Source of the DNA: JANRJY01 sp033763735
Lineage (GTDB): Bacteria > Bacteroidota > Bacteroidia > Cytophagales > UBA9547
Assembly: GCA_033763735.1 (NCBI GenBank)
Contig: JANRJY010000020.1
Span: 1-64,000 of the forward strand
Reading direction: 5' to 3'
DNA length: 64,000 bases
A model generated the notes under the pieces. It was not told where the DNA came from. It ran no database searches and worked only from the letters and a program-made list of their open reading frames with translations. The position numbers were made by a program, and so were the translations under genes. This document shows, piece after piece, positions 53,066 through 62,049 of this stretch; within the stretch, counting starts at the first letter, position 1; every line of letters begins with the position of its first letter.

Positions 53066-53788
53066 TCAATGTACCCTTTTCTTAACCCTTCCTAAGCCGG
53101 TTACCTCCATTTTGCGAATTTCTGGCTGGCCTTTATAAAAAATATCCCCGTTTCCTGTTGATTTCAATGAAATTTCTTTGATTTCGGCCACTTCCACATT
53201 GCCTGAACCGGAATAATCTATATCGAATAACCCTGCAGTAAATTTTTTGCCATTTACATTGCCAGAACCTGAACAAACAAACTTTGCTGTTTCGGCATTG
53301 CCTTCCAATATCATATCACCAAACGCATTGAAATTTGCTTTGAACTCCGTAGCATTGATATTGAGATAGACTAAACCGGATGAAACGTTATTTAATTCAA
53401 AATCAGTCACTTTCAATACACCTGTACAAGTAAGTTTGCTTTCAAATAAATCAACTTTAAGTTTTTGAATATCAGGGGCTTTAATGTAAACATTCATAAC
53501 AATATGTTTGTATTTTTTGCTTTCATCCTTATCGTACACTTTAAGCTTTGCATCCTTCGATTCTACTACGATTAACTGCTGCAAATTTTCATCTGTTTCA
53601 ACTCTAACAGATGCGGTATCTGATTGAGAAAGAAATACATTGAACATACCATCGAGGTCAATATCTTCAAATTCCTGTACTGGTCGGTTCTCAAAAGTAA
53701 TTTTACCCGAAGGCTTAATTTTTTGAGAAAAGGAGGTGTTAAATGAAACTAAGGAAAGCGATAAAACAATTAAAAACGTGTATTTCAT
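53066..53788 (-). CDS. Head-GIN domain (DUF2807) secreted protein
   Basis: This 240-residue protein has signal peptide YTFLIVLSLSLVSFNTSFSQ, then the DUF2807 pattern EFEDIDLDGMFNVFLSQSDTASVRVETDENL, DAKLKVYDKDE, and repeating NINATEFKANFNAFGDMILEGNA-type beta-helix turns ending GSGNVEVAEIKEISLKSTGNGDI. Bacteroidota encode many such GIN-domain proteins; they are periplasmic or outer-membrane proteins of unknown role. ATG 53788. Confidence 0.88.
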   Translation of the reverse strand: MKYTFLIVLSLSLVSFNTSFSQKIKPSGKITFENRPVQEFEDIDLDGMFNVFLSQSDTASVRVETDENLQQLIVVESKDAKLKVYDKDESKKYKHIVMNVYIKAPDIQKLKVDLFESKLTCTGVLKVTDFELNNVSSGLVYLNINATEFKANFNAFGDMILEGNAETAKFVCSGSGNVNGKKFTAGLFDIDYSGSGNVEVAEIKEISLKSTGNGDIFYKGQPEIRKMEVTGLGRVKKRVH

Positions 53789-53844
53789 AATCTGTAAATC
53801 AAAAATAGTCTTTCAAATATATATACTATATTAAAGATTCAAAA

Positions 53845-54708
53845 TCATTTTTTATTTTTTATGTTTCCATATACTTCAATATCAGCCTCAACTGCCCCAT
53901 ATCTGCTGTTGACTTTTATTTTCACGGGAAGCTTCAATTGGTCATCAGTAATCCAAGCTTCGATGGGTTTTTCGTCATTTAAAACAGTGTTTTCAACTTT
54001 AGGAATGATTGGAATAAATACGTTGCATTTGAATCTGCCTACATCTGTTCTGATTTTTTCTCTTCTGTCAAATCGAACTTTTATAGTGAATGTAGTATCT
54101 TGAAGAAACAAACTTACTGCTATGGTATCGTTTTTTCTTAATCTTCCGAAATCAATATTTCTCAATTGAAAATATGTACTTACCATATCTTGAATACCAG
54201 GTTTGATTTTATAAGATTTGACTTCATACGCACTCCCGCTTTTTTTTGTAGTTACCACACATTGATTGGATTCTCTATCAAATTCTGTTGTTTCAAAAAG
54301 GCGGTAATTATTTTCATGAATATCACGAACAAAACGATGTGACAATAAGCTGCTCGAATCAATATATGAAATCCATTTGTCGTATATCTGAGTGAACAAA
54401 TCAGCCGCTCCTACGGTTTCGCCTACCATTTCTGTACGATAGCAATAATGGCTATCCACTCTAAACATTACAGTATCTACAAAAACTGAAAACTTACCGG
54501 CATTAATAAACCCATAATGGCATCGGTAAGAAATGTATTCTCCAAGTTGGAAACTTTTGTCAGGGTTTGCAGCAAAAGAATAAGATACAAAAAAAAATGT
54601 AATACTGATTAACTTAATAAGCTTTTTGAAAACCTCACTTCCAAGCTCCATCCTTGGAGAAGGGTGATTTAGAAGAAAATCATTTTTTAATTTCTTTTTT
54701 ATTATCAT
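53845..54708 (-). CDS. DUF3108 domain protein with REP-derived N-terminus
   Basis: The protein has 287 residues from ATG 54708, which overlaps the gltX stop (ATGA). A second ATG (54651, residue 20) also fits. The N-terminal 30 residues (LLNHPSPRMELGSEVFKK) are encoded by a REP-like repeat; the hydrophobic signal KLISITFFFVSYSFA follows, then the DUF3108 body (LGEYISYRCHYGFINAGKFSVFVD...GAADLFTQIYDKWISYID). DUF3108 proteins are periplasmic beta-barrel-like proteins of unknown role, common in Bacteroidota near gltX. It is translationally coupled to gltX. Confidence 0.78.
   Translation of the reverse strand: MIIKKKLKNDFLLNHPSPRMELGSEVFKKLIKLISITFFFVSYSFAANPDKSFQLGEYISYRCHYGFINAGKFSVFVDTVMFRVDSHYCYRTEMVGETVGAADLFTQIYDKWISYIDSSSLLSHRFVRDIHENNYRLFETTEFDRESNQCVVTTKKSGSAYEVKSYKIKPGIQDMVSTYFQLRNIDFGRLRKNDTIAVSLFLQDTTFTIKVRFDRREKIRTDVGRFKCNVFIPIIPKVENTVLNDEKPIEAWITDDQLKLPVKIKVNSRYGAVEADIEVYGNIKNKK
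54630..54668. repeat. REP-like sequence inside the DUF3108 gene
   Basis: Read on the minus strand it is CACCCTTCTCC-AAGGAT-GGAGCTTGGAAGTGAGG. The hairpin bases TCTCC and GGAG and the GTGAGGTTTT end match the core of the MITE-like element at 15191-15293. It lies in the coding start of the DUF3108 gene. Confidence 0.6.
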
Positions 54709-56231
54709 CCTATAACTTTCAAAGTTTGTAAGGCATGATTGAGTCTTTTTATAGTTTCTGATTTACCAATTATTTGCATAACAGTCATTAAATCAGGTCC
54801 TTGACCCACCCCTGTAAGTGCCAATCGGAGTGCCTGCATTACTTTTCCTGGTTTGATTCCATTTGATTCTAACAACGAATGCATTTCGTGTTTTATTACT
54901 TCAGCTTTGAAATCCTCAATTTTGAATACAAAATCGGCCCAAAGCTTAATGAAAGCTGCAGCTTCTGAATTCCATTTGTTTTCAGCAACCGCCTGGTCAT
55001 ATGTCGTTGGTGTGTTAAAGAAATAGGCTGCCTCTTTTTTAATTTCACTCAAAAAAGTGACTCTTTCTTTGATTAAACCACATATTACTTCCAATGTTTC
55101 TATAGGATATTCTTTAAATTCAGGTTGTATATATGCAGCAAGTTCCGCATTTGACTTCTTTTTAATATACTCTTGATTGAACCATCTGGCTTTTTGAATA
55201 TCGAATTTTGAACCTGATTTTCCGATGCGTTCAATTGTGAATAGTTCAATCAATTGCGCGTTATCAAATAGTTCATCATTATTCCCTGGATTCCAGCCTA
55301 ACAATGCAAGAAAATTCATTGTGGCTTCCGGCAAAAATCCAGATTCACGGAAACCCATAAATTTAGCTCCCGTGGTAGGATCGTTCCATTCAATTGGGAA
55401 TACAGGATATCCACCCAGGTCACCATCGCGTTTGCTTAATTTGCCATTTCCATCTGGCTTGAGTAACAATGGCAAATGCGCAAATTGGGGCATCACATTT
55501 TCCCAACCAAGATATTTATAGAGCAGCACATGTATGGGGGCAGAAGGCAGCCATTCTTCACCACGAATGACATGGCTTATTTTCATTAAATAATCATCAA
55601 CCACATTAGCCAAGTGGTATGTAGGCATACCATCGGATTTCATAAGCACTTTATCATCCAACGATGAAGAATGGACCATAACCCAACCTCTAATCAAATC
55701 ATTGATTCTGATTTCTTCTTTACGTGGAACTTTTAAACGAATCACATATGGCTTCTCTGAGTTGAGCCATTCTTTAACTTCATCCTCCGGCATTGTCAAT
55801 GCATTTTTCATTTGCATACGGGTGATTGAGTTATATTTTGGATCAGGCACTTTAGCAGCTTCAAGCCTTTTGCGCATTTCTTCCAGTTCTTCAGAAGTGT
55901 CAAAAGCATAATATGCAAAACCGGCTTCTACTAATTGCATAGCATACTGCATATACATACTTTTGCGTTCACTCTGGCGATATGGCGCATAAGGCCCTCC
56001 ATTCCAAGGGCTTTCATCTAATGTTATTCCTATCCATTCCAGTGCTTCTTTAATATATTCTTCAGCACCGGGAACAAATCGGTTCTGATCTGTGTCTTCA
56101 ATACGAAGGATCATGGTACCTTTTTGTTTTTTAGCAAAAAGATAATTGTAAAGAGCAGTTCGCACGCCACCTATATGTAAAGGTCCTGTGGGACTGGGGG
56201 CAAAGCGTACACGTACAGGCAAGTTTGACAT
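54705..56231 (-). CDS. gltX: Glutamyl-tRNA synthetase
   Basis: This 508-residue protein has the class I signature FAPSPTGPLHIGG (HIGH motif) near the N-terminus and KLSKRDGD (KMSKS variant) at about 260-267. It charges tRNA-Glu with glutamate, using ATP, in the cytoplasm. The length is normal. ATG 56231; the stop overlaps the start of the DUF3108 gene by 4 bases. A TATTTTCG sequence (minus strand, near 56271) is a weak -7 candidate. Confidence 0.96.
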   Translation of the reverse strand: MSNLPVRVRFAPSPTGPLHIGGVRTALYNYLFAKKQKGTMILRIEDTDQNRFVPGAEEYIKEALEWIGITLDESPWNGGPYAPYRQSERKSMYMQYAMQLVEAGFAYYAFDTSEELEEMRKRLEAAKVPDPKYNSITRMQMKNALTMPEDEVKEWLNSEKPYVIRLKVPRKEEIRINDLIRGWVMVHSSSLDDKVLMKSDGMPTYHLANVVDDYLMKISHVIRGEEWLPSAPIHVLLYKYLGWENVMPQFAHLPLLLKPDGNGKLSKRDGDLGGYPVFPIEWNDPTTGAKFMGFRESGFLPEATMNFLALLGWNPGNNDELFDNAQLIELFTIERIGKSGSKFDIQKARWFNQEYIKKKSNAELAAYIQPEFKEYPIETLEVICGLIKERVTFLSEIKKEAAYFFNTPTTYDQAVAENKWNSEAAAFIKLWADFVFKIEDFKAEVIKHEMHSLLESNGIKPGKVMQALRLALTGVGQGPDLMTVMQIIGKSETIKRLNHALQTLKVIG

Positions 56232-56442
56232 TTGATTGGATTGTTTTTTTTAAATGAGGGTGCGAAAATAAGGGTAATAAGAGAGTTTCTGAAATGTTTT
56301 TTATTTAAGGAATCGAAATGATTTATAATATAATTGCAAAAAGAACATGAATTAGAAGAACATAGTTAATTTCTGCTAATTAATCTATCACAATCTGCCA
56401 AATTTGTGTTGTTCGTGTGCCATTTATAATTTATAAATAAGG

Positions 56443-56450
56443 TACTTTTG
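56443..56450 (+). promoter_or_regulatory. Candidate -7 element of ribF
   Basis: TACTTTTG matches TAnnTTTG and lies 18 bases before ATG 56469. No good TTG is at the usual 19-21 base distance upstream. Confidence 0.45.
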
Positions 56451-56468
56451 AAAAAAAATAATTTATAA

Positions 56469-57395
56469 ATGCAAATATACCATCATACTCCTCAGCTTAC
56501 TATAAATAATCCACAAATAGCTACAATTGGGATGTATGACGGTGTTCATTTGGCACATAAAGAAATATTGTCGCTTATAGCAAAAGAAGCTAAATTAAAA
56601 GGGTGTGAGAGTATGCTTATTACTTTTGATCCGCATCCGAGAAAAATATTGAACAAAAATGCAGGGTTTAGTTTATTGACAACATTAAATGAGAAAATAG
56701 AATTGGTAAGTGCATGTGGGATTGATAATTTTGTAATTATTCCGTTTGATTTTCATTTTTCTGAAATTTCAGCTTCGGATTTTGTAGATAAAATTCTAAA
56801 CAAACAATTGAATGTGAAGCATTTAATTATTGGTTATGATCATCATTTTGGAAAAAATAGAGAAGGGAATTTGACATTTTTGATGACGAATCAAGAAAAA
56901 TTCGGTATCACAGTTGAAGAAATTGACAAGCAAAAAATAAATGAAAGAGTTATCAATTCAACAGATATTAGAAATGCTCTTAATAAAGGGGAAATAGAAG
57001 TTGCAAATCAACTGTTGGGCAGAAATTACCAATTAGTTGGCATAGTAATCAAAGGAAAACAACTCGGTAGAACTATTGGATTTCCTACTGCCAATATTCA
57101 ACTGCCTGATAACGAAAAACTTATTCCACAACCAGGTGTGTATGCTGTTAAGGTGAAAATAAATGATTCAACATATAAGGGAATGATGAATATTGGATTT
57201 AAACCCACTTTTGGTGAACATGTGCTTTCAATTGAAGTACATATATTTGATTTCAACAGCGACATATATAATAAAGACATTATCATTTATTTTGTGAAAA
57301 AATTAAGAAATGAAATAAAATTTGAAAATATAGGTGCATTAAAGGATCAACTTGCAATTGATAAAACTGATGCTATGTTGGTAATGAATGCATAG
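56469..57395 (+). CDS. ribF: Bifunctional riboflavin kinase/FAD synthetase
   Basis: This 308-residue protein has the FAD synthetase half with GMYDGVHLAHKEIL (variant of GxFDGxHxGH) and LITFDPHPRKIL, then the riboflavin kinase half (about 180-300) with GRTIGFPTANIQLP and GVYAVKVKINDSTYKGMMNIG. It converts riboflavin to FMN and then FAD in the cytoplasm. The length is normal for bacterial RibF. ATG 56469. Unlinked to other riboflavin genes here. Confidence 0.95.
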   Translation: MQIYHHTPQLTINNPQIATIGMYDGVHLAHKEILSLIAKEAKLKGCESMLITFDPHPRKILNKNAGFSLLTTLNEKIELVSACGIDNFVIIPFDFHFSEISASDFVDKILNKQLNVKHLIIGYDHHFGKNREGNLTFLMTNQEKFGITVEEIDKQKINERVINSTDIRNALNKGEIEVANQLLGRNYQLVGIVIKGKQLGRTIGFPTANIQLPDNEKLIPQPGVYAVKVKINDSTYKGMMNIGFKPTFGEHVLSIEVHIFDFNSDIYNKDIIIYFVKKLRNEIKFENIGALKDQLAIDKTDAMLVMNA

Positions 57396-57480
57396 TATAA
57401 GAGGCTTAATTACCAAAACAATATTTTTTAAGGTTTTTGAATTTTATCATTGAATATTTAATAGCAATATTTTGCTTTCA

Positions 57481-57511
57481 TTGACTAGAAAAAATATATT
57501 CAGTAAATTTG
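57481..57511 (+). promoter_or_regulatory. Bacteroidota-type promoter of the ParE-type TA operon
   Basis: TTG (57481-57483), a 20-base spacer and TAAATTTG (57504-57511) are an ideal match to the consensus. The antitoxin ATG at 57524 is 12 bases after it. Confidence 0.75.
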
Positions 57512-57523
57512 AAAAAAAAGGAT

Positions 57524-57706
57524 ATGTTAACTAAAGATAAAATTCATTATACGATAGATAATTTGCCTGATAATTTTACTATTGATCAAGTGATAAGTGA
57601 AATAATTTTATTAGATAAAATAGAACAAGGAATTATGGATGCAAATGAAGGGCGAATTTTCACCACCGATGAAATAAAAGATAGGTTAAATAAATGGTTA
57701 AAATAA
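57524..57706 (+). CDS. Antitoxin of a ParE-type toxin-antitoxin pair
   Basis: The protein has 60 residues from ATG 57524; the frame opens at a TTG (57509) that is part of the promoter. The sequence LTKDKIHYTIDNLPDNFTIDQVISEIILLDKIEQGIMDANEGRIFTTDEIKDRLNKWLK resembles small antitoxins of Bacteroidota ParE/RelE pairs, with an N-terminal fold and a C-terminal helix (DEIKDRLNKWL) that would wrap the toxin. It is followed by the toxin with a 13-base overlap. Confidence 0.78.
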   Translation: MLTKDKIHYTIDNLPDNFTIDQVISEIILLDKIEQGIMDANEGRIFTTDEIKDRLNKWLK

Positions 57707-57993
57707 TTTGGACTCAGAGAGCATTATTTGATTTAGAAGATATTGGTGAATATATTTCAAAAGATTCAACAAAATATGCAAAACTCACTTTAGAAAAGTT
57801 ACTAAATACCGCAGATTTGATTTCGAATAATCCTTTTTTTGGAAGAAAGGTTCCCGAGACAAATGATGAAAATATCAGAGAAGTAATTAAAGGAAATTAC
57901 AGAGTAATTTATCAAATTAAGAATGAAAATACTGTATATATTTTGACAGTATATCATACGGCAAGATTATTATCTGATTCAAAGATTACTTAA
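57694..57993 (+). CDS. ParE/RelE-family toxin
   Basis: This 99-residue protein has the family pattern VKIIWTQRALFDLEDIGEYIS, GRKVPETNDENIREVIKGNYRVIYQI and VYILTVYHTARLL; ARLL and YRVIYQI are typical of ParE. The long gap between helices and the lack of obvious catalytic His or Lys suggest the ParE (gyrase-inhibiting) branch rather than RelE ribonuclease, but activity is unproven. It overlaps the antitoxin stop by 13 bases. ATG 57694. Confidence 0.85.
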   Translation: MVKIIWTQRALFDLEDIGEYISKDSTKYAKLTLEKLLNTADLISNNPFFGRKVPETNDENIREVIKGNYRVIYQIKNENTVYILTVYHTARLLSDSKIT

Positions 57994-58058
57994 TCCTTCA
58001 AAAAACCAACCCTTAATAGCTAAATTGTTAAACTAAATCTTTAAATCATTTAGTATTT

Positions 58059-58087
58059 ATTCGAAAAATTAAATTAATTTTTCGAAT
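58059..58087. promoter_or_regulatory. 14-bp palindrome just upstream of recN
   Basis: ATTCGAAAAATTAA (58059-58072) and TTAATTTTTCGAAT (58074-58087) are perfect inverted arms around one base. The recN ATG is at 58100. It lies too close to the gene to be its promoter -33 box and could be an operator or a terminator for the TA operon. Confidence 0.5.
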
Positions 58088-58099
58088 TCTTAATCCGGT

Positions 58100-59758
58100 A
58101 TGTTACAGAGCCTTACTATAAAAAATTATATTTTAATTAACTCGCTGGAACTTAAACCGGAGTTAGGCTTAAACATAATCACAGGTGAAACCGGGGCAGG
58201 TAAGTCAATAATTTTAGGTGCCATTGGACTATTGGCAGGGGAGCGAGCTGATACCAAAGTGCTTTTGAATCAAGAAGAGAAATGTATCATTGAAGGAGTA
58301 TTTACAATTGAACAACCTGAAGTAAAGATTTTATTTGCCAATAATGATTTGGATGATTCAGACACCTGCATCATCAGGAGGGAAATATCTCCACAAGGCA
58401 AATCAAGAGCTTTTGTAAATGACACGCCTGTTACCCTTGATGTGGTTAAAGAAATTGCCTCTAATTTACTGGATGTCCATTCCCAACATGATAATTTATT
58501 GCTTTCAAAAGCCAATTTTCAATTGAATATCATTGACTTATTTGCAAAAAATGAAACTGCTAAAAGTCAATATTACAATACATATAAAAAATACATAGAA
58601 ACTGAGAAAAAACTGGTTGAATCGCAAATTTTAGCTCAGGAATCAAAAAAAACATCAGATTATGATTTGTTCATACTCAAAGAATTAAAAGAGGCAAATC
58701 TTGAGAATATCAGCGAACAAGAACTTTTGGAACAGGAACTTGAGATACTAGAACACGCCCAAGAAATAAAACTTAAGCTTGACGAAGCAGTAAATATGCT
58801 TAATGAGAGTGATTTGTCCATTAATGTTCAAATGGGATTATTACAAAACAATATTTCCTCAATTAGCAGAATAGCTTCAAATTTCGAATCCTATAAATCA
58901 AGAATTGGAAATGCAATATTTGAACTAAAAGATATTACAAAAGAACTTTCAAAAGAATCCGACAAAATTGATGATGACCCGGAAAGAGTTGAATACGTAA
59001 AGGAAAGATTATCGACCATATACAAACTTCAAAAAAAACATTCGGTTACAGATATAAGTGGTTTGATAAAAATTAGAGAAGCTTTGGTTCAAAAAACAGC
59101 ACTAATTGAATCGTCTGATGAACTCATAAAACAACTTGAAAATCAACTGAAAATAATAAAAGATGAATTGGTGAATCAGGCAAATGAATTGAGTATGACT
59201 CGTAAAAATGCATTTGATGAAATTGAAAAACCAATAATAGCACTTTTGAAAGAATTAGGAATGCCTGAAAGTACTTTTGTAATTGAACAAAGTTCAATAG
59301 ATTTTACTTCCACAGGAATAGACAAAATAAATATGCTTTTTTCGGCCAATAAAGGCTTTGCTCCGGTTTCGTTGAAAAATGCAGCTTCCGGAGGCGAATT
59401 TTCACGTTTGATGTTTGCACTTAAATACATTATGGCAAAGTCAACTCAAATGCCAACTATAATTTTTGATGAAATAGATACCGGAATTAGTGGCGAGATT
59501 GCTCGAAAAATGGGAAACCTGATGCGAAAAATGGCTGTTGGGCATCAACTGATTACCATTACCCATTTGCATCAAATTGCAGCAAGGGGCAACACCCATT
59601 TTTATGTATATAAATCAGAAGGTCAGCAAGTTACAAACACTTCCATTCGCAAATTGTCAGAAGACGAAAAAGTACAAAAAATTGCTGAAATGATAGGAGG
59701 TGCCAATCCTTCTTCTATTGCCATACAAAGTGCAAAAGAAATGTTATTGGAAGAATAA
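58100..59758 (+). CDS. recN: DNA repair protein RecN
   Basis: This 552-residue SMC-like ATPase has Walker A GETGAGKSIIL (about 30-40), a coiled-coil arm (about 150-380), signature AASGGEFSRL (about 430-439) and Walker B TIIFDEIDTGISG (about 453-465). RecN acts in double-strand-break repair by tethering DNA ends. The length is normal. ATG 58100. A palindrome lies upstream. It ends tail-to-tail with the TauE/SafE gene, with a 15-base overlap. Confidence 0.95.
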   Translation: MLQSLTIKNYILINSLELKPELGLNIITGETGAGKSIILGAIGLLAGERADTKVLLNQEEKCIIEGVFTIEQPEVKILFANNDLDDSDTCIIRREISPQGKSRAFVNDTPVTLDVVKEIASNLLDVHSQHDNLLLSKANFQLNIIDLFAKNETAKSQYYNTYKKYIETEKKLVESQILAQESKKTSDYDLFILKELKEANLENISEQELLEQELEILEHAQEIKLKLDEAVNMLNESDLSINVQMGLLQNNISSISRIASNFESYKSRIGNAIFELKDITKELSKESDKIDDDPERVEYVKERLSTIYKLQKKHSVTDISGLIKIREALVQKTALIESSDELIKQLENQLKIIKDELVNQANELSMTRKNAFDEIEKPIIALLKELGMPESTFVIEQSSIDFTSTGIDKINMLFSANKGFAPVSLKNAASGGEFSRLMFALKYIMAKSTQMPTIIFDEIDTGISGEIARKMGNLMRKMAVGHQLITITHLHQIAARGNTHFYVYKSEGQQVTNTSIRKLSEDEKVQKIAEMIGGANPSSIAIQSAKEMLLEE

Positions 59759-60475
59759 AATTTTCACCAGACTTGAAACTCCGGTTGCCATAACCAACAG
59801 CAATACAATTGTTTTAAATTGTGATTCTGAAATAAATTTTAATAGCCACTTACCACAAAAAGTACCCGAAATACTTACAATTAGTAAAATTGGCACTAAA
59901 TACAAATCTTTAAAGTCCATATAGCCATTAAAAAAATACACCACACTTCTACTGGCATCCACTCCCAAATCAATAATAGCGGATGTTGCAATAAAAACCT
60001 CTGTTTTAAGGTTGAAAGCTACTAATGATAATCCACGAATTGCCCCACCGGTACCCAACAAACCTGCCAAAAAACCGGATAAAACACCTGTGCCAATAGA
60101 ATTGGGCAAAGTCGGTTTGATTTCAAGTTTTTTGAATATTAAAAAAATAGAACTTAACACTATTAAAAACAAGGACAAACAAATTTCAAGTAAATAAGAA
60201 TCAAAGAGTTTAGATAAAAAAGCACCCATAATAACAAATAACACAGCAGGAATTCCAATAGAAAGAATGATTTTGGTTTCAAAACCCGATTTGAATAAAA
60301 ATATTTTTGAAATATTGCTCGAAACATGAAAAAGTGCAGTAATGCCCAATACGGAGTGAAAATCAAGGAAATAAGCTGCAATTGGAATAAAAAACAAGGA
60401 CGATCCAAATCCGCCTATCGTCCCTAACACCTCCGCAATGAATGCCAGAATGATAAAATATTCCAAATGAGCCAT
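59744..60475 (-). CDS. TauE/SafE family sulfite/organic-acid exporter
   Basis: This 243-residue protein has about eight hydrophobic helices, with EVLGTIGGFGSSLFFIPIAAYF in the first and GTGVLSGFLAGLLGTGGAIRGL in the second half, the two-GG pattern of TauE/SafE (TSUP). The family moves sulfite, sulfoacetate or other small anions; the substrate is unknown. ATG 60475. Its last 15 bases overlap the end of recN. Confidence 0.88.
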   Translation of the reverse strand: MAHLEYFIILAFIAEVLGTIGGFGSSLFFIPIAAYFLDFHSVLGITALFHVSSNISKIFLFKSGFETKIILSIGIPAVLFVIMGAFLSKLFDSYLLEICLSLFLIVLSSIFLIFKKLEIKPTLPNSIGTGVLSGFLAGLLGTGGAIRGLSLVAFNLKTEVFIATSAIIDLGVDASRSVVYFFNGYMDFKDLYLVPILLIVSISGTFCGKWLLKFISESQFKTIVLLLVMATGVSSLVKILFFQ

Positions 60476-60498
60476 AAATATGATTTTAAATCTATTTG

Positions 60499-60521
60499 AA
60501 ATGAGCTTTCAAAACTCATTT
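60499..60521. repeat. Palindrome at the hemE stop codon
   Basis: AAATGAG (60499-60505) and CTCATTT (60515-60521) flank CTTTCAAAA. On the minus strand it overlaps the end of hemE and probably acts as its terminator. The TTTCAAAA centre resembles that at 36706-36738. Confidence 0.5.
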
Positions 60522-61538
60522 GGAATGTCGATAATTTTGAACTACCTCCACAAAGTATTTAACATTATCGGGATTAATGTCCGGATATAATCCGTGTCCA
60601 AGGTTGGCTATGTATTTGCTTGGCCCAAAAGCAGATAACATCTGTTCGGTTTTAAGTTTAATTACGGCTTTGTCGGCATATAAAACACAAGGATCCAGAT
60701 TGCCTTGTAAAGTTTTATTTGGCATTAAAGTTTTGGATTCATTAATGTCCATACACCAATCGAGACCTACGACATTACAATTGGTTTGATTCCAAGTTTT
60801 TCTGGCAAAATAAGCATCCTTTGCAAAAACGATTGTGGGTACTTCAACAATAGATTCGCAAATAGTTTTGATGTATTTGGCAGAAAATTGATCATAAACG
60901 TCAGGCTGCAAAATGCCTGCCCAAGAATCAAAAATTTGTACCAAATCCACCCCTGCTTCAATTTGAGCTTTCAGATATTTAATGGTACTTTGAGTTATTT
61001 TGTCGAGTAATATGTGTGAGCCTTCGGGGTTGTTATACAGCCACTTACGTGCATTAGAAAATGTTTTTGAGCCACTTCCTTCGGTCATGTAAGCAAATAT
61101 GGTCCACGGAGCACCTGCAAACCCAATCAATGGCACTTTGTTATTCAATTCTTTTTTGGCAATTTTAATTGCGTCAATTACATATTTAAGTTGCTCAGGT
61201 TCAGCAATTGCCAATTTATCAATATCTGCATTGGTTTGAATGGACTTTGGAAACCAGGGGCCTTTTTTTTCTTGCATTTCATAGGGTAAGCCCATTTCTT
61301 CAGGTATCACTAAAATATCGCTAAAAATGATTGCTGCATCAACTCCAAAAATATCTACAGGCTGTATGGTTACTTCAGCCGCAGCATCAGGGTTTTTTAC
61401 AAAATCTTTAAAATCAGGGAATTTGTCTCTTACTTGGCGATATTCTTTTAATACTCTGCCTGCTTGACGCATCATCCATACCGGAGTGCGTTCGGTGGGT
61501 TGCCCAAGGGCAGCCTTAATCAATAAATCGTTTGTCAA
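60516..61538 (-). CDS. hemE: Uroporphyrinogen decarboxylase
   Basis: This 340-residue protein has the substrate-binding signature PVWMMRQAGRVLKEYR (PxWxMRQAGR) near the N-terminus, IFSDILVIPEEMG, and C-terminal GHGLYPDINPDNVKYFVEVV. It removes four carboxyl groups from uroporphyrinogen III in haem synthesis, in the cytoplasm. The length is normal. The start is TTG 61538, since no ATG precedes the conserved NDLLIKAAL. Downstream on the same strand lies the TauE/SafE gene; upstream is the REC/Hpt pair. Confidence 0.95.
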   Translation of the reverse strand: MTNDLLIKAALGQPTERTPVWMMRQAGRVLKEYRQVRDKFPDFKDFVKNPDAAAEVTIQPVDIFGVDAAIIFSDILVIPEEMGLPYEMQEKKGPWFPKSIQTNADIDKLAIAEPEQLKYVIDAIKIAKKELNNKVPLIGFAGAPWTIFAYMTEGSGSKTFSNARKWLYNNPEGSHILLDKITQSTIKYLKAQIEAGVDLVQIFDSWAGILQPDVYDQFSAKYIKTICESIVEVPTIVFAKDAYFARKTWNQTNCNVVGLDWCMDINESKTLMPNKTLQGNLDPCVLYADKAVIKLKTEQMLSAFGPSKYIANLGHGLYPDINPDNVKYFVEVVQNYRHSK

Positions 61539-61561
61539 GATGTTGTAAATTTGGGACGAAG

Positions 61562-62041
61562 TTACTTCGAATTGTACACTTCTAAAAGTATGCTTTGAAG
61601 GTTTTCGAACATTTCTTCATCCTTCATAATATATTCTCTTAATCCTTGCTTAATTAAACTATGAACCAATGTAGATTCTTCTTGTCCACTTAGCATTACT
61701 ACTTTTTGATTAGGATTGATTTCTAAGATTTTCTTAAATACCTCATCGCCATTCATTAAAGAAACGTCATCATTATTCAAATAATAATCCAAAAGAATAA
61801 TGTCAGGCTTTTGATCTAATGCCAAAATGCATTCTTCTCCATTGGTATATTTGGAAATACTGAAATGAGCGTTGATGCTTCCTTCTTCTTCTTTACTAAT
61901 CAAGTGACTTTCAATTAAATACATGAAAGCTTCATTGTCATCAACAATAAATAATGAAATATTTTTATAAACACCTTCTTTTGGTTTAGTGCCCGGTTTT
62001 ACTTCTAAACCTTTTCCAAAAATTTTATCAAAAAGACCCAT
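61562..62041 (-). CDS. Stand-alone receiver domain protein
   Basis: The protein has 159 residues from ATG 62041 (the frame opens at TTG 62044). After an N-terminal 28-residue lead comes a complete receiver: acid pair D34-D35, phospho-acceptor D85 (LLDYYLN), switch Ser in VVMLSGQEE, and Lys in YIMKDEE. A slightly extended loop follows D85. There is no output domain. It is encoded 8 bases after a stand-alone Hpt protein, so it probably exchanges phosphate with it in a phosphorelay whose kinase is elsewhere. Confidence 0.85.
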   Translation of the reverse strand: MGLFDKIFGKGLEVKPGTKPKEGVYKNISLFIVDDNEAFMYLIESHLISKEEEGSINAHFSISKYTNGEECILALDQKPDIILLDYYLNNDDVSLMNGDEVFKKILEINPNQKVVMLSGQEESTLVHSLIKQGLREYIMKDEEMFENLQSILLEVYNSK

Positions 62042-62049
62042 CAACTATA

